From the NCBI RefSeq assembly GCF_002742645.2, contig NZ_CP033875.1, positions 2,954,001 to 3,018,000 on the forward strand: a DNA stretch of 64,000 nt, given 5' to 3'. Under the pieces are notes generated by a model. The model had not been told where the DNA came from, made no database searches, and worked only from the letters and a program-made list of their open reading frames with translations. The position numbers and the translations under genes were made by a program. Shown one piece after another: positions 9,694 through 19,598 of this stretch (position 1 is its first letter; each line of letters begins with the position of its first letter). Source of the stretch: Caulobacter sp. FWC26. GTDB lineage: Bacteria; Pseudomonadota; Alphaproteobacteria; Caulobacterales; Caulobacteraceae.

Positions 9694-9805
9694 CAACTGA
9701 ATCCGGGAGACATCCCCCAAATTCGGGCTTTCTTAATCGACCACAGGCGCGTGAGCAAAGTCACGCTCTCCTCAGAGATGGGGCCCGCTTATCGCTGCCG
9801 GATAG

Positions 9806-10381
9806 TCATCCTGCGGCGACGGGCTCCAGCGCGTTGTCGATCGACGCGGCGACCGTTTCGACGGTCCCCATGCCATCCAGTTCCGTCAGCTTACCCTGCC
9901 CTTGATAGTAGGGCAGCAGCGGCGCGGTCTGAGCGTTGTACGCGGCCAGACGAGTCACGAAGACTTCCGGATTGTCGTCGGGCCGTCCCTGCTCTTCGAA
10001 CCGCTTCTTGATCCGTTCGATCAGGGCCGGCTCGTCTACCTTGAGTCGGAGAACGACGTCGATCTTCTGACCGCGCGCCGCCAGCATTTTATCCAGCGCC
10101 TCGGCCTGAGCGACCGTACGGGGGAAGCCGTCGAAGATCGCGCCGCCAGCCGCTTCGGCTTCGGGCAGGCGATCTTCGATCAGGGCGATGACGATCTCGT
10201 CGGTCACCAGCTCGCCGCGATCCAGCACGCCCTTGACGCGCTGACCCAGCTCCGAGCCCGAGGCGATCGCCGCGCGCAGCATGTCGCCGGTCGAGAGCTG
10301 GACCATGCCACGCTCCGTGACCAGGCGTTTGGCCTGGGTCCCCTTCCCCGCCGCCGGCGGGCCGAACAGGATCAGATTCAT
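9806..10381 (-). CDS. adk: Adenylate kinase
   Basis: A 191-residue adenylate kinase (ATP + AMP to 2 ADP). The P-loop is GPPAAGKGT at residues 7-15, the NMP-binding segment is QLSTGDMLRAAI, and the AMP site includes IFDGFPRTVAQAEAL. It is the short form, lacking the zinc-binding LID insert: the region after RIKKRFEEQ goes straight to GRPDDNPEVFVTRL. Position after secY is the ordinary spc-operon order. The gap to secY is 132 bases. Confidence 0.97.
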   Translation of the reverse strand: MNLILFGPPAAGKGTQAKRLVTERGMVQLSTGDMLRAAIASGSELGQRVKGVLDRGELVTDEIVIALIEDRLPEAEAAGGAIFDGFPRTVAQAEALDKMLAARGQKIDVVLRLKVDEPALIERIKKRFEEQGRPDDNPEVFVTRLAAYNAQTAPLLPYYQGQGKLTELDGMGTVETVAASIDNALEPVAAG

Positions 10382-10513
10382 AAATGCCCCTTCGCGCGTT
10401 GGCGGGTCTCCGCCCGCTCCTCCCTCCGCAGACCTAGATTGCGCCGGGAGAAAACGGAAGTCAGTTTTGCGACAAACCGACTTCCGACGCCTGGTTTCGA
10501 AACAAGTCCGCGT

Positions 10514-11869
10514 TTAGCGGTTGCGACCGCCCCGCAGCTTCGACTTCTTGATCAGTCCCTCGTACTGGTGCGCCAGCAGATGCGACTGGATCTGAGCGAC
10601 CGTGTCCATCGTCACGGTCACGACGATCAGGATCGAAGTGCCGCCCAAGGCGAACTGGTTAGACTTGATCGCCATCATCGCCAGTTCCGGCGCGACGCAG
10701 ACGGCGGTGATATAGGCCGCGCCGATCACGGTCAGCCGGGTCAGCACATAGTCCAGATACTCGGCGGTCCGCTTACCTGGACGGATGCCCGGCAGGAAGC
10801 CGCCGTACTTGCGCAGGTTCTCGGCCGTCTCGTCCGGATTGAACACCACCGAGGTGTAGAAGAACGAGAAGAAGATGATCAGCAGCGCATAGAGGATCAG
10901 AAACGCCGGGTGGCCGTGCTGGAGCGCCCCGACCACGCTCGGCAGCCAGCCGGCCCAGTCGGGCAGGTTGGCTGTCTGGACGAACTGCAGGGCGGTCGTC
11001 GGCAGCAGCAGCAGCGACGAGGCGAAGATCGGCGGGATGACGCCAGCAGTGTTGATCTTCAACGGCATGAACGAGCTTTCGCCCCCGATCATGCGGTTGC
11101 CTTGCTGGCGCTTGGGATAGTGAACCAGCAGGCGGCGCTGCGAGCGCTCCATGAACACGATGGCCAGGATCGCGGCCACGCCGCCGATCACCACCAGGAA
11201 CAGCGGCATGTAGTTGTTGTTCGACTGGCCCTGGGTCAGCATCTGCATCAGGATGATCGGCAGACGCGCCACGATGCCGGCGAAGATGATCAGCGACACG
11301 CCGTTGCCGACGCCACGGCTGGTGATCTGCTCGCCCAGCCACATCAGGAACATAGTGCCGCCGGTCAGCGAGACGATGGTCGATACGATGAAGAACGTCT
11401 GGCCCACGCCGTCGGCGACGACGCCAGGCTGCGCCACGATACCCATGGCGATAGAGGCCGACTGAACAATGGCAAGGATCACCGCCAGATAGCGGGTGTA
11501 TTGGTTCAGGGTCTTGCGGCCCGCCTCCCCGCCTTCCTTCTTCAGCTTTTCCCACGGCGGATACACCGTGCCCATCAGCTGCACGATGATCGAGGCGCTG
11601 ATGTAGGGCATGACGTTCAGCGAGAAGATCGCCATCCGCTCGACGGCGCCGCCAGAGAACATGTCAAACATGCCCAGGATGCCCTTGCTGTTCTGGCTGA
11701 ACAGCGAGGCGAAGGCGACCGGGTCGATGCCGGGGATCGGGACGTAGGTGCCAAGGCGGTAGACGACCAGGGCGATGATCGTGAACCAGATACGCTTGTG
11801 AAGTTCGCTCGCCTTCTGGAACGAGCTGAAATTCATATTGGCTGCGAGTTGTTCGGCGGCCGAGGCCAT
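10514..11869 (-). CDS. secY: Preprotein translocase subunit SecY
   Basis: A 451-residue SecY, the channel of the Sec translocon, with ten predicted membrane helices. Recognisable segments are LGTYVPIPGIDPVAF before the plug, PYISASIIVQLMGTVYP in the second/third helix region, and NPDETAENLRKYGGFLPGIR in the large cytoplasmic loop that docks ribosomes and SecA. I placed the start at the ATG at 11869, with GGGGAT upstream, rather than four codons earlier. The C-terminus KKSKLRGGRNR is the usual basic tail. Confidence 0.97.
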   Translation of the reverse strand: MASAAEQLAANMNFSSFQKASELHKRIWFTIIALVVYRLGTYVPIPGIDPVAFASLFSQNSKGILGMFDMFSGGAVERMAIFSLNVMPYISASIIVQLMGTVYPPWEKLKKEGGEAGRKTLNQYTRYLAVILAIVQSASIAMGIVAQPGVVADGVGQTFFIVSTIVSLTGGTMFLMWLGEQITSRGVGNGVSLIIFAGIVARLPIILMQMLTQGQSNNNYMPLFLVVIGGVAAILAIVFMERSQRRLLVHYPKRQQGNRMIGGESSFMPLKINTAGVIPPIFASSLLLLPTTALQFVQTANLPDWAGWLPSVVGALQHGHPAFLILYALLIIFFSFFYTSVVFNPDETAENLRKYGGFLPGIRPGKRTAEYLDYVLTRLTVIGAAYITAVCVAPELAMMAIKSNQFALGGTSILIVVTVTMDTVAQIQSHLLAHQYEGLIKKSKLRGGRNR

Positions 11870-11951
11870 ACAGATCCCCACGACTCAGGAGCGCGATCGT
11901 CGAAAGCCAATACCGCTTCGGTGGCGATCGCGCTCTGAAATAAGGTTTCCT

Positions 11952-12081
11952 GGATCACGGTGATCCGAGGAGAGCGCCACAAATAGGTGAGGCCCGCCGC
12001 GATGTCACGGCGAGCCTCGTAATTCTGTCATCCCGGTCGAAAACGCGGTCCCGAAAGCGCCAGGCGCTCAACGGGATGACA
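11952..12081. repeat. Hairpin-rich intergenic segment with TGTCATCCCG palindrome
   Basis: The 220 bases between rplO and secY hold three inverted repeats: GGATCA-CGG-TGATCC (11952-11966), GAGGCCCGCCG with CGGCGAGCCTC (11989-12018), and an outer TGTCATCCCG with CGGGATGACA (12026-12081) enclosing AGCGC-CAG-GCGCT. The last has the same terminal sequence as the element at 47922-48037 and is probably a dispersed palindromic repeat. In the transcript these could protect or slow mRNA decay before secY. Confidence 0.7.
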
Positions 12082-12089
12082 TATGCCCC

Positions 12090-12575
12090 TTAGGCTTCGG
12101 CTTGCGCCTTGGCCTTCTTGGTCACGGTGACCGAACCACCGGCGGCCTCGACGGCCTTGATGGCGGCCTCGGTGGCCGAATAGACGGTCAGCTTCAGGGC
12201 GGTCTTGATTTCGCCCTTGCCCAGCAGCTTCACGCCGTCGAGTTCACGACGGATGACGCCGGCGGCGACCAGTTCAGCAGCGCCCAGCTCGGCGCCCTTC
12301 TTGATCTTGCCCGCAGCGACGGCCTGCTCCAGGCGCCACAGGTTCACTTCGGCGAACTCCAGGCGGAAGGGGTTGTTGAAGCCGCGCTTCGGCATGCGCA
12401 TGTGCAGCGGCATCTGGCCGCCTTCGAAACCGTTGATGGCGACGCCCGAGCGCGCCTTCTGGCCCTTCACACCGCGACCGGCGGTCTTGCCCTTGCCCGA
12501 ACCCGGGCCACGGCCGACGCGCATGCGGCCCTTGGTCGAGCCTTCGCGGGGAGCCAGTTCGTTCAGCTTGGTCAT
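12090..12575 (-). CDS. rplO: 50S ribosomal protein L15
   Basis: A 161-residue L15, an early large-subunit assembly protein. The glycine/arginine-rich N-terminus ([17 protein letters not shown]) and RMPKRGFNN are diagnostic. The C-terminus is alanine/lysine-rich. The start has AAGGAG upstream. It is separated from rpmD by 174 bases that contain a terminator-like hairpin, an unusual break in this operon. Confidence 0.98.
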   Translation of the reverse strand: MTKLNELAPREGSTKGRMRVGRGPGSGKGKTAGRGVKGQKARSGVAINGFEGGQMPLHMRMPKRGFNNPFRLEFAEVNLWRLEQAVAAGKIKKGAELGAAELVAAGVIRRELDGVKLLGKGEIKTALKLTVYSATEAAIKAVEAAGGSVTVTKKAKAQAEA

Positions 12576-12691
12576 ATGTGCCTCTCCTTGGAGATCTGCG
12601 CCCAGCCGGGGGCTGGACTCGGCTTTTGAAAAACAGAGCGCGCTTAAAACCCCAAAACGCGAGAAAACTCAATGGGGCGAATGCGCGAATT

Positions 12692-12725
12692 CAAACGAAA
12701 ACCACCCCGGATCGCTCCGGGGTGG
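12692..12725 (-). terminator. Terminator-like hairpin between rpmD and rplO
   Basis: On the minus strand, 24 bases past the rpmD stop, a perfect nine-base-pair stem (CCACCCCGG / CCGGGGTGG) with a six-base loop is followed by TTTTCGTTT. It has the form of an intrinsic terminator or attenuator but lies inside the spc ribosomal operon. The core of the stem and the loop match those of the rplQ terminator. Confidence 0.75.
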
Positions 12726-12749
12726 CGTAATTCGCATCGCGTAGAAGAA

Positions 12750-12935
12750 CTACTCGACGATTTCCAGCAGGTGCTGGACCTTGCGGATCATGCCGCGGGT
12801 CGACGGGTTGTCCTGCAGGGTCGAGACACGACCCACGCGGTTCAGGCCCAGACCCACGAGCGTGGCGCGCTGGTCCTTTTCCCGACGGATCGGGCTGCCG
12901 GTTTGGCGAACCGTAACGGTCTTAGCTTCAGCCAT
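12750..12935 (-). CDS. rpmD: 50S ribosomal protein L30
   Basis: A 61-residue L30. The sequence [20 protein letters not shown] followed by [19 protein letters not shown] matches the bacterial short form exactly in length. It follows rpsE by three bases. A terminator-like hairpin lies directly downstream. Confidence 0.97.
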   Translation of the reverse strand: MAEAKTVTVRQTGSPIRREKDQRATLVGLGLNRVGRVSTLQDNPSTRGMIRKVQHLLEIVE

Positions 12936-12938
12936 GAC

Positions 12939-13544
12939 TTAGCCCTCGATGGCTTCCGGCGCCGAAGCGCCGTCGGCGCGGCGGCCGAGGATGTCGCCAA
13001 CCTTCTTGCCGCGCTTGGCGGCGATCTGGCGGGGCGACGATTGCACCTTCAGGGCCTCGAACGTGGCGCGCACCATGTTGTACGGGTTCGAGGAACCCGT
13101 CGACTTGGCCACGACGTCCTGGACGCCCAGGGTTTCGAGAACCGCGCGCATCGGACCGCCGGCGATGACGCCGGTGCCGGGAGGCGCCGCGCGCATCATC
13201 ACCTTGCCGGCGCCCCAACGGCCAGCGCCGTCGTGGTGCAGGGTGCGGGATTCGCGCAGCGGAACGCGGATCATCGTCTTCTTGGCTTCTTCGGTCGCCT
13301 TGCGGATGGCTTCCGGCACTTCACGCGCCTTGCCATGACCGAAGCCGACGCGGCCCTTTTGGTCGCCAACGACCATCAGAGCAGCGAAGCTGAAGCGACG
13401 ACCACCCTTCACGGTGGCGGCGACGCGGTTGATGTGGACGAGCTTTTCGACGATGTCGCTGTCGACCCGCTCTTCGGGGGCGTTGCGGTCGCGACGGTCA
13501 CGGCGTTGACCGCCTTCACCGCGCTGTTGTTCACCACGAGCCAT
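12939..13544 (-). CDS. rpsE: 30S ribosomal protein S5
   Basis: A 201-residue S5 with a double-stranded RNA-binding core ([20 protein letters not shown]) and the second domain with [15 protein letters not shown]. It helps decoding fidelity and mRNA unwinding. The N-terminus carries about 28 extra residues rich in arginine, glutamine and glutamate ([17 protein letters not shown]), probably disordered and seen in related alphaproteobacteria. It follows rplR by ten bases. Confidence 0.98.
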   Translation of the reverse strand: MARGEQQRGEGGQRRDRRDRNAPEERVDSDIVEKLVHINRVAATVKGGRRFSFAALMVVGDQKGRVGFGHGKAREVPEAIRKATEEAKKTMIRVPLRESRTLHHDGAGRWGAGKVMMRAAPPGTGVIAGGPMRAVLETLGVQDVVAKSTGSSNPYNMVRATFEALKVQSSPRQIAAKRGKKVGDILGRRADGASAPEAIEG

Positions 13545-13554
13545 TTTTGTTCCC

Positions 13555-13905
13555 TTAGAAGTTCAGGCCGGCTTCGCGCGCGGCGTCGGCCAGGGCTTTC
13601 ACCCGGCCGTGGAAGATGTAGCCGCCCCGGTCGAAGACGACGTCCTTGACGCCCTTTTCGATGGCGCGCTCGGCGACGAGCTTGCCGACCTTGGCCGCGG
13701 CATCCTTGTCCGCGCCCTTGCCTTCGGCTTCCAGAGTGGAGGCCGACGCCAGGGTCACGCCGCGAGCATCATCGATGATCTGGGCGTAGATGTTCTTCGA
13801 CGAACGGAAGACCGACAGACGCGGACGACCGTTGGCGAGGCTCTTGAGGCGGGTGCGAACGCGCTGAGCGCGCTTGGCCGCCGATTCACGAGGAGAGAGC
13901 GCCAT
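13555..13905 (-). CDS. rplR: 50S ribosomal protein L18
   Basis: A 116-residue L18, which binds 5S rRNA. Diagnostic are [18 protein letters not shown] and the closing [20 protein letters not shown]. Length is normal. It starts three bases after the rplF stop. Confidence 0.98.
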   Translation of the reverse strand: MALSPRESAAKRAQRVRTRLKSLANGRPRLSVFRSSKNIYAQIIDDARGVTLASASTLEAEGKGADKDAAAKVGKLVAERAIEKGVKDVVFDRGGYIFHGRVKALADAAREAGLNF

Positions 13906-13908
13906 GGC

Positions 13909-14442
13909 TTACTTCTTCTTGCCTTCCTTGCGGCGAACCTTCTCGCCAGCATAACGCACGCCCTTGCCCTTGTAGGGCTCCGGCGGACGAATGCGGCGGA
14001 TCTTCGCGGCAATCTCACCAACCGCCTGCTTGTCGATGCCGGCGATCTTGATTTCGGTTTGCTTCGGCACCGCGAAGGTGACGCCGGCCGGGGCCGCAAC
14101 GTCCACATCGTGGCTGAAACCGAGTTGGAGGCTGAGGGCCGTGCCCTTCATGGCCGCGCGGTAACCAACGCCGACCAGTTCGAGGCTTTCCTCGAACCCG
14201 ACGGTGACACCGTGCACCATGTTGGCCACCAGCGTGCGGGACAGACCCCACATGCCCTTGGCGCGCTTCGTGTCGACGCGCGGAGCCAGCACGAGCTCGG
14301 AGCCCTCTTGCTTGACTTCGACTTCGTCGGCGATCGTCCACGACAGTTGACCCTTGGGGCCCTTCACCGTGACCGTCTGACCCGCGAGCGTGACTTGCAC
14401 GCCCGAGGGGATTGCGACGGCTTTCTTACCGATACGTGACAT
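13909..14442 (-). CDS. rplF: 50S ribosomal protein L6
   Basis: A 177-residue L6 with two tandem homologous domains; it sits at the sarcin-ricin loop near the factor-binding site. The N-terminus [16 protein letters not shown] and the signature [20 protein letters not shown] near the C-terminus are conserved. Confidence 0.98.
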   Translation of the reverse strand: MSRIGKKAVAIPSGVQVTLAGQTVTVKGPKGQLSWTIADEVEVKQEGSELVLAPRVDTKRAKGMWGLSRTLVANMVHGVTVGFEESLELVGVGYRAAMKGTALSLQLGFSHDVDVAAPAGVTFAVPKQTEIKIAGIDKQAVGEIAAKIRRIRPPEPYKGKGVRYAGEKVRRKEGKKK

Positions 14443-14460
14443 GCTCTTTCCCTCCCGCGC

Positions 14461-14859
14461 CTAGTAGACGCGGCAGAGGACTTCGCCGCCGACGTTAGCG
14501 TCGCGTGCAGCGGTGTCCGACATGACGCCCTTCGGCGTCGACAGGATCGAGATGCCCAGGCCGTTCTTGATCGGCTTCAGGTCCTTGATCGAGGAGTAGA
14601 CGCGACGGCCAGGCTTGGACACGCGGCTGATCTCGGCGATCACGGGCTCACCGTCGAAGTACTTGAGCTCGATCTCGAATTCGGGGAACGCGCCGGGCTT
14701 CTCGACCAGCGAGTAGCCGCGGATGTAGCCTTCGTCGGCCAGCACGTCCAGGACGCGGGCGCGCAGCTTGGAAGCCGGCGTCGAGACCTTGGACCGCTTG
14801 CGTTGGGCGGCGTTCTTGATGCGAGCGATCATATCGCTCAGGGGATCGTTCATCGACAT
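14461..14859 (-). CDS. rpsH: 30S ribosomal protein S8
   Basis: A 132-residue S8, a primary 16S rRNA binder. [14 protein letters not shown] at the start and [13 protein letters not shown] near the C-terminus are diagnostic. The ATG at 14859 is preferred because GAGGA lies seven bases upstream; a longer frame upstream only repeats the end of rpsN. In enterobacteria S8 represses the spc operon; that is not shown here. Confidence 0.97.
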   Translation of the reverse strand: MSMNDPLSDMIARIKNAAQRKRSKVSTPASKLRARVLDVLADEGYIRGYSLVEKPGAFPEFEIELKYFDGEPVIAEISRVSKPGRRVYSSIKDLKPIKNGLGISILSTPKGVMSDTAARDANVGGEVLCRVY

Positions 14860-14869
14860 CTGATCGTCC

Positions 14870-15175
14870 TCACCAGCTCGACTTGACGAGGCCGGGGATC
14901 TGGCCTTGCGAACCCAGTTCGCGGAGGGCCACACGGCTCATCTTGAGCTTACGGTAATAGGCGCGCGGACGGCCGGTGACTTCGCAGCGATTGCGGATGC
15001 GGATCGCGGCGCTGTTACGCGGCAGCTTGGCGAGCTTGAGGCGAGCCTCGAAGCGTTCCTCGAGCGGCAGGCTTTCGTCGTTGGCGATCGCCTTCAGCGC
15101 GGCGCGCTTCTCGGCGAACTTCTTGACGAGAGCCTTGACGGCTTCGTTGCGGTTGACGGCGCTTTTCTTGGCCAT
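14870..15175 (-). CDS. rpsN: 30S ribosomal protein S14 (zinc-independent form)
   Basis: A 101-residue S14 with [18 protein letters not shown] at the start and [20 protein letters not shown] near the C-terminus. It is the long, zinc-free form: only one cysteine is present in the region where the short form has two CxxC pairs. It helps assemble the 30S head and ends ten bases before rpsH. Confidence 0.98.
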   Translation of the reverse strand: MAKKSAVNRNEAVKALVKKFAEKRAALKAIANDESLPLEERFEARLKLAKLPRNSAAIRIRNRCEVTGRPRAYYRKLKMSRVALRELGSQGQIPGLVKSSW

Positions 15176-15196
15176 GGTTTCTTTCCCTTCCCGCTC

Positions 15197-15754
15197 TTAG
15201 TTCACGAACGGGAACTGGAATTCCTTCAGGAGAGCCTTGGCTTCCTGATCGGACTTCGCAGTGGTGCAGACGATGATGTCCATGCCCCAGATCTGTTCGA
15301 TCTGGTCATAGTTGATTTCCGGGAACACCAGGTGCTCCTTCAGGCCCATGGCGTAGTTGCCACGGCCGTCGAAGCTCTTGCCGTTCAGACCACGGAAGTC
15401 CTTCACGCGCGGCAGCGCGATCGTGACCAGGCGGTCGAGGAATTCGTACATCCGGTCCTTGCGCAGGGTGACCTTGGCGCCGACCACCATGCCTTCGCGC
15501 AGCTTGAAGCCGGCGATCGACTTGCGGGCGCGGGTCGCGACGGGCTTTTGGCCGGCGATCGCTTGCAGGTCCTTCAGAGCGGTCTGGGCCTTCTTGGAGT
15601 CGGCCACGGCCTCACCGATACCCATGTTCAGGACGATCTTGTCCAGCTTGGGGATCTGCATCTCGTTGGTGTAGCCGAACTGCTCCTTCATCGCGGCGCG
15701 GATGCGCTCGCGATAAACGGTTTTCAGCCGGGGCTCGTAAGCTTGATCAGCCAT
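15197..15754 (-). CDS. rplE: 50S ribosomal protein L5
   Basis: A 185-residue L5, which binds 5S rRNA and bridges to S13. Blocks include [17 protein letters not shown], the basic [20 protein letters not shown], and [19 protein letters not shown] at the C-terminus. Its start overlaps the end of rplX by eight bases, so translation is probably coupled. Confidence 0.98.
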   Translation of the reverse strand: MADQAYEPRLKTVYRERIRAAMKEQFGYTNEMQIPKLDKIVLNMGIGEAVADSKKAQTALKDLQAIAGQKPVATRARKSIAGFKLREGMVVGAKVTLRKDRMYEFLDRLVTIALPRVKDFRGLNGKSFDGRGNYAMGLKEHLVFPEINYDQIEQIWGMDIIVCTTAKSDQEAKALLKEFQFPFVN

Positions 15755-16061
15755 TGATCACCTCGCCGGTCGTCTTGGCGACGCGCACCTTCTTGTCGCC
15801 TTCGATCTTGAAACCGACGCGGGTGGGCTTGCCGTTGGAGTCCACGACGGCGACGTTCGAGACGTGCAGCGCGGCTTCCTTGTTCTTGATGCCGCCTTGC
15901 GGATCGGCTTGGGTCGGCTTGGTGTGACGCGAAACCATGTTCACGCCTTCCACGACGACCCGGTTGTCCTTCGGCAGGACTTGCAGGACGGAGCCTTGCT
16001 TGCCCTTGTCCTTGCCGGCCAGAACGACGACGCGGTCGCCCTTCTTGATCTTAGCGGCCAT
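15747..16061 (-). CDS. rplX: 50S ribosomal protein L24
   Basis: A 104-residue L24, an assembly initiator. The KOW motif is visible at [20 protein letters not shown], followed by [20 protein letters not shown]. Its start shares one base with the rplN stop (TAATG). Confidence 0.98.
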   Translation of the reverse strand: MAAKIKKGDRVVVLAGKDKGKQGSVLQVLPKDNRVVVEGVNMVSRHTKPTQADPQGGIKNKEAALHVSNVAVVDSNGKPTRVGFKIEGDKKVRVAKTTGEVING

Positions 16062-16429
16062 TACAGCACCTCCGGAGCGAGGGAGATGATCTTCATGTGG
16101 TTCTTGGCGCGCAGTTCGCGGGGAACCGGGCCGAAGATCCGCGTGCCGACCGGCTCGCTCTGCTTGTTCACGATCACCGCGGCGTTCTTATCGAAGCGGA
16201 TGACCGAGCCATCCTTGCGCTTCAGATTTTGATTCACCCGAACGACGACGGCGCGAAGCACGTCACCCTTCTTCACGCGACCGCGCGGAATGGCTTCCTT
16301 GACGGAGACGACGATGACGTCGCCCACGCTGGCGTAGCGACGGCCAGCGCCGCCCAACACCTTGATGCACATGACCCGGCGAGCGCCAGAGTTGTCGGCG
16401 ACTTCCAGGTTAGTTTGCATCTGGATCAT
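16061..16429 (-). CDS. rplN: 50S ribosomal protein L14
   Basis: A 122-residue L14 at the subunit interface. The sequence [18 protein letters not shown] and [15 protein letters not shown] are characteristic, and the length is exact for the family. The stop overlaps the rplX start as TAATG. Confidence 0.98.
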   Translation of the reverse strand: MIQMQTNLEVADNSGARRVMCIKVLGGAGRRYASVGDVIVVSVKEAIPRGRVKKGDVLRAVVVRVNQNLKRKDGSVIRFDKNAAVIVNKQSEPVGTRIFGPVPRELRAKNHMKIISLAPEVL

Positions 16430-16446
16430 GGTCTAAACCTTCCAGA

Positions 16447-16686
16447 TTAAGCCGAAGCCTTGGGAAGCACTTCCCAGGTCTTCAGCTTGGACTTCGGAGC
16501 GCACTCGATGATGCGGATAGCTTCACCGGCCTTGTACGCGTTGGCTTCGTCGTGCGCGTGATACTTCTTCGACTGACGCACGATCTTCTTCAGAACCGGG
16601 TGGACGATGGTCCGTTCAACCTTCACCACCACGGTCTTGTCGCCCTTATCGGAGACGACGACCCCTTCGAGGATACGCTTGGGCAT
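16447..16686 (-). CDS. rpsQ: 30S ribosomal protein S17
   Basis: A 79-residue S17, a primary 16S rRNA-binding OB-fold protein. It shows [18 protein letters not shown] and [19 protein letters not shown], then [16 protein letters not shown], all conserved. Confidence 0.98.
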
Positions 16687-16696
16687 ATCGTTCTCC

Positions 16697-16888
16697 TTAC
16701 GCCGCGGCCTTGGCGCGCAGCACGGTCTTGATCCGCGCGATATCCTTGCGGATTTCGTTGACGCGGTGGGTCTTTTCGACCTGGCCCGTGGCGGCCTGGA
16801 AGCGCAGGTTGAACTGCTCCTTCTTCAGGCTGATCAGGGTGTCGGCCAGCTGGTCGGGGGTCATGCCCCGGATTTCAGCGATCTTCAT
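16697..16888 (-). CDS. rpmC: 50S ribosomal protein L29
   Basis: A 63-residue L29, a small helical protein near the exit tunnel that helps bind trigger factor and [22 protein letters not shown] and [16 protein letters not shown] are diagnostic. It sits five bases after rplP. Confidence 0.97.
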
Positions 16889-16893
16889 GAGCC

Positions 16894-17325
16894 TCAGGCC
16901 TCCTGAGCCACGCCCGCATCGATGCGGGTGACAACACGGGTGCGGATCGGCAGCTTGGCGGCGCCAAGGCGGAGCGCTTCACGCGCGATATCGTCCGGCA
17001 CGCCGTCGATTTCGAACATGATGCGGCCCGGAGCCACGCGAGCGGCCCAGTAATCCACGGCGCCCTTACCCTTACCCATCCGGACTTCCGCCGGCTTGCC
17101 AGTGACCGGCACGTCCGGGAAGATACGGATCCAGACGCGGCCTTGACGCTTCATCTGGCGGGTGATGGCGCGACGGGCGGCTTCGATCTGACGGGCCGTG
17201 ATGCGCTCCGGCTCGACGGCCTTCAGGCCGTACGAACCGAAGTTCAGCAGGGTGCCGCCCTTCGAAGTGCCGTGGATGCGGCCCTTGAACTGCTTGCGGA
17301 ATTTGGTCTTCTTCGGAGACAGCAT
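16894..17325 (-). CDS. rplP: 50S ribosomal protein L16
   Basis: A 143-residue L16, located at the A-site tRNA elbow. The N-terminus [18 protein letters not shown] and the loop [19 protein letters not shown] are conserved. In the conserved C-terminal half the helix [17 protein letters not shown] is complete. Confidence 0.98.
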   Translation of the reverse strand: MLSPKKTKFRKQFKGRIHGTSKGGTLLNFGSYGLKAVEPERITARQIEAARRAITRQMKRQGRVWIRIFPDVPVTGKPAEVRMGKGKGAVDYWAARVAPGRIMFEIDGVPDDIAREALRLGAAKLPIRTRVVTRIDAGVAQEA

Positions 17326-17338
17326 GGCGATCTAATCC

Positions 17339-18091
17339 TTAGGCGCGATCGCGACGGTCACGACGGTCGCCCCGGTCGGGACGATCACCACGCTCACGTC
17401 CGCCACCTTCACCGGCCGGGCCGGATTCGGTCGCCAGACGCTTGTCGAGCGCCATCGGATCATGCTCGAGCACCTCGCCCTTGAAGATCCAGGTCTTCAC
17501 GCCGATGATGCCGTAGGTGGTCTTGGCTTCGGCGAAACCGAAGTCGATGTCGGCGCGCAGGGTGTGCAGCGGCACGCGGCCTTCGCGGTACCACTCCATG
17601 CGAGCGATTTCAGCGCCGCCCAGACGACCCGAAACGTTGATCCGGATGCCCTTGGCGCCGAGGCGCACGGCCGACTGGATCGAGCGCTTCATGGCGCGAC
17701 GGAACGCGATACGGCGCTCGAGCTGCTGAGCGATGGACTCGGCGACCAGCTGAGCGTCGGTTTCCGGCTTGCGGATCTCGACGATGTTCAGGTGGACTTC
17801 GCCCTCGGTCATCACCGACAGGTCCTTGCGGAGCTTGTCGATGTCAGCGCCCTTCTTGCCGATGATGACGCCCGGACGGGCGGCATAGATCGTCACGCGG
17901 CACTTCTTGTGCGGACGCTCGATGATGATGCGCGAGACACCAGCTTGGTACAGGCGCTTCTTCAGAGCGGCGCGGACCGCGAGGTCTTGGTGCAGCAGCT
18001 TGCCGTACTGGTTGCCGTCGGCGAACCAACGGCTGTCCCAGGTGCGGTTGATGCCGAGCCGCAGCCCGACCGGATTGACTTTCTGACCCAT
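17339..18091 (-). CDS. rpsC: 30S ribosomal protein S3
   Basis: A 250-residue S3, which forms part of the mRNA entry channel. [20 protein letters not shown] opens the protein, the KH domain carries [19 protein letters not shown], and the C-terminal domain ends near [15 protein letters not shown]. After that, about 35 residues form a charged tail ending in [14 protein letters not shown], an arginine-aspartate repeat probably disordered and common in alphaproteobacterial S3. Confidence 0.98.
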   Translation of the reverse strand: MGQKVNPVGLRLGINRTWDSRWFADGNQYGKLLHQDLAVRAALKKRLYQAGVSRIIIERPHKKCRVTIYAARPGVIIGKKGADIDKLRKDLSVMTEGEVHLNIVEIRKPETDAQLVAESIAQQLERRIAFRRAMKRSIQSAVRLGAKGIRINVSGRLGGAEIARMEWYREGRVPLHTLRADIDFGFAEAKTTYGIIGVKTWIFKGEVLEHDPMALDKRLATESGPAGEGGGRERGDRPDRGDRRDRRDRA

Positions 18092-18471
18092 TAGGCGGCC
18101 TCACCCAGTTCGCGGACCACGATCGTGATCTCGGAGAACGGCTTCTCAACGCGCGTCGCGCGACCGCGAGCGCGGGGCGAGAAACGCTTCATGATCAGGT
18201 TCTTACCCACATAGGCCTCGGCGACGACCAGGGAGTCGATGTCGAGGTTGTGGTTGTTCTCGGCGTTCGAGATCGCCGAGTACAGCGCCTTGCGGACGTC
18301 CTGAGCGATGCGCTTGTGGCTGAACTCGAGCTCGTTGAGAGCGCGCTGGACGTTCAGGCCACGGATGGACTGAGCGACCAGGTTCAGCTTGCGCGGGCTG
18401 GTGCGCAGGGTGCGAACCTTGGCCATCGCTTCGGCGCCGTCGAGGCGGCGAGCTTGCTTTTGCTTGGCCAT
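18091..18471 (-). CDS. rplV: 50S ribosomal protein L22
   Basis: A 126-residue L22, whose beta hairpin lines the nascent-chain tunnel. [20 protein letters not shown] and [20 protein letters not shown] are diagnostic. It has about ten extra residues at the N-terminus. Stop and the next start overlap as TAATG. Confidence 0.98.
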   Translation of the reverse strand: MAKQKQARRLDGAEAMAKVRTLRTSPRKLNLVAQSIRGLNVQRALNELEFSHKRIAQDVRKALYSAISNAENNHNLDIDSLVVAEAYVGKNLIMKRFSPRARGRATRVEKPFSEITIVVRELGEAA

Positions 18472-18473
18472 GA

Positions 18474-18752
18474 TTACTTCCTCTTGGCCTTCTTGTCGGC
18501 GGCGTGACCCGGGAAGTTCCGGGTCGGCGCGAATTCGCCGAACTTCATGCCGACCATGTCTTCCGACACGAGCACGGGAACGTGCTTGTGGCCGTTGTGC
18601 ACGCCGAAGGTCAGGCCGACGAACTGCGGCATGATCGTCGAGCGACGCGACCAGGTCTTGATGACGTCCTTGCGGCCCGACGACAGAGCGGCATCGGCCT
18701 TCTTCAGGAGGTACCCGTCGACAAACGGGCCTTTCCAGACGGAGCGGGTCAT
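18474..18752 (-). CDS. rpsS: 30S ribosomal protein S19
   Basis: A 92-residue S19 in the 30S head. [34 protein letters not shown] and [19 protein letters not shown] are the conserved blocks and the length is standard. Confidence 0.98.
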
Positions 18753-18755
18753 GGC

Positions 18756-19595
18756 TTAGCGGCCCTTCTTCGCTTTGTGGCGCGAGCGGATGATGAACTT
18801 ATCCGTGGCCTTGTTGACGCGGGTCTTGGCGCCCTTGGTCGGCTTACCAGCCGGGGTCACCGGGTGGCGACCGCCCGAGGTCCGGCCTTCACCACCACCG
18901 TGCGGGTGGTCGACCGGGTTCATGGCGACACCGCGGACGTGCGGGCGACGGCCCATGTGACGAGAACGACCGGCCTTGCCGAGGTTCTGGTTCATGTGGT
19001 CGGGGTTCGAAACGGCGCCGACGGTGGCCATGCACGTATCGAGCACCATGCGCAGCTCGCCCGAGTTCAGGCGGATCTGGGCGTAACCGGCGTCACGACC
19101 GACCAGCTGGGCGTAGGCGCCAGCCGAACGGGCGATCTGACCGCCCTTGGCGGGCTTCAGCTCGATGTTGTGGATGATCGTGCCGATCGGCAGCGTGCGC
19201 AGCGGCGAGGCGTTGCCCGGCTTCACGTCGACCTTTTCAGCCGTGACGACTTCGTCGCCGGCCTTCAGGCGTTGCGGGGCCAGGATGTAGGCCAGCTCAC
19301 CGTCGGCCTGATACTTGATCAGGGCGATGAAGGCGGTGCGGTTGGGGTCGTACTCGAGACGAACGACCGTAGCCACGCCTTGCTTGCGGCGCTTGAAGTC
19401 GACCAGACGGTACAGGCGCTTGGCGCCGCCGCCGCGGAAACGGACCGCGATACGGCCGTTGCCGCCGCGACCGCCCGACTTGGTCAGGCCTTCGACGAGC
19501 TTCTTCTCGGGGCGACCCTTGTGAAGTTCGCTGCGGTCGATCAGCACCAGGCCGCGCTGGCCGGGGCTGGTCGGGTTAAATTGCTTCAAGGCCAT
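18756..19595 (-). CDS. rplB: 50S ribosomal protein L2
   Basis: A 279-residue L2, required for subunit joining and peptidyl transfer. The C-terminal signature [20 protein letters not shown] includes the histidine implicated in catalysis. The core with [19 protein letters not shown] is conserved. Confidence 0.98.
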   Translation of the reverse strand: MALKQFNPTSPGQRGLVLIDRSELHKGRPEKKLVEGLTKSGGRGGNGRIAVRFRGGGAKRLYRLVDFKRRKQGVATVVRLEYDPNRTAFIALIKYQADGELAYILAPQRLKAGDEVVTAEKVDVKPGNASPLRTLPIGTIIHNIELKPAKGGQIARSAGAYAQLVGRDAGYAQIRLNSGELRMVLDTCMATVGAVSNPDHMNQNLGKAGRSRHMGRRPHVRGVAMNPVDHPHGGGEGRTSGGRHPVTPAGKPTKGAKTRVNKATDKFIIRSRHKAKKGR

Positions 19596-19598
19596 GTC

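Noticed and set aside
9751..9768. GCGTGA...TCACGC hairpin as adk terminator
   Set aside because: The six-pair stem is not followed by a T run on the minus strand.
9902..11938. A 678-codon open frame on the plus strand across adk and secY
   Set aside because: It is antisense to two certain genes, its translation is arginine/histidine/glutamine-rich without any domain, and such long antisense frames are expected in GC-rich DNA.
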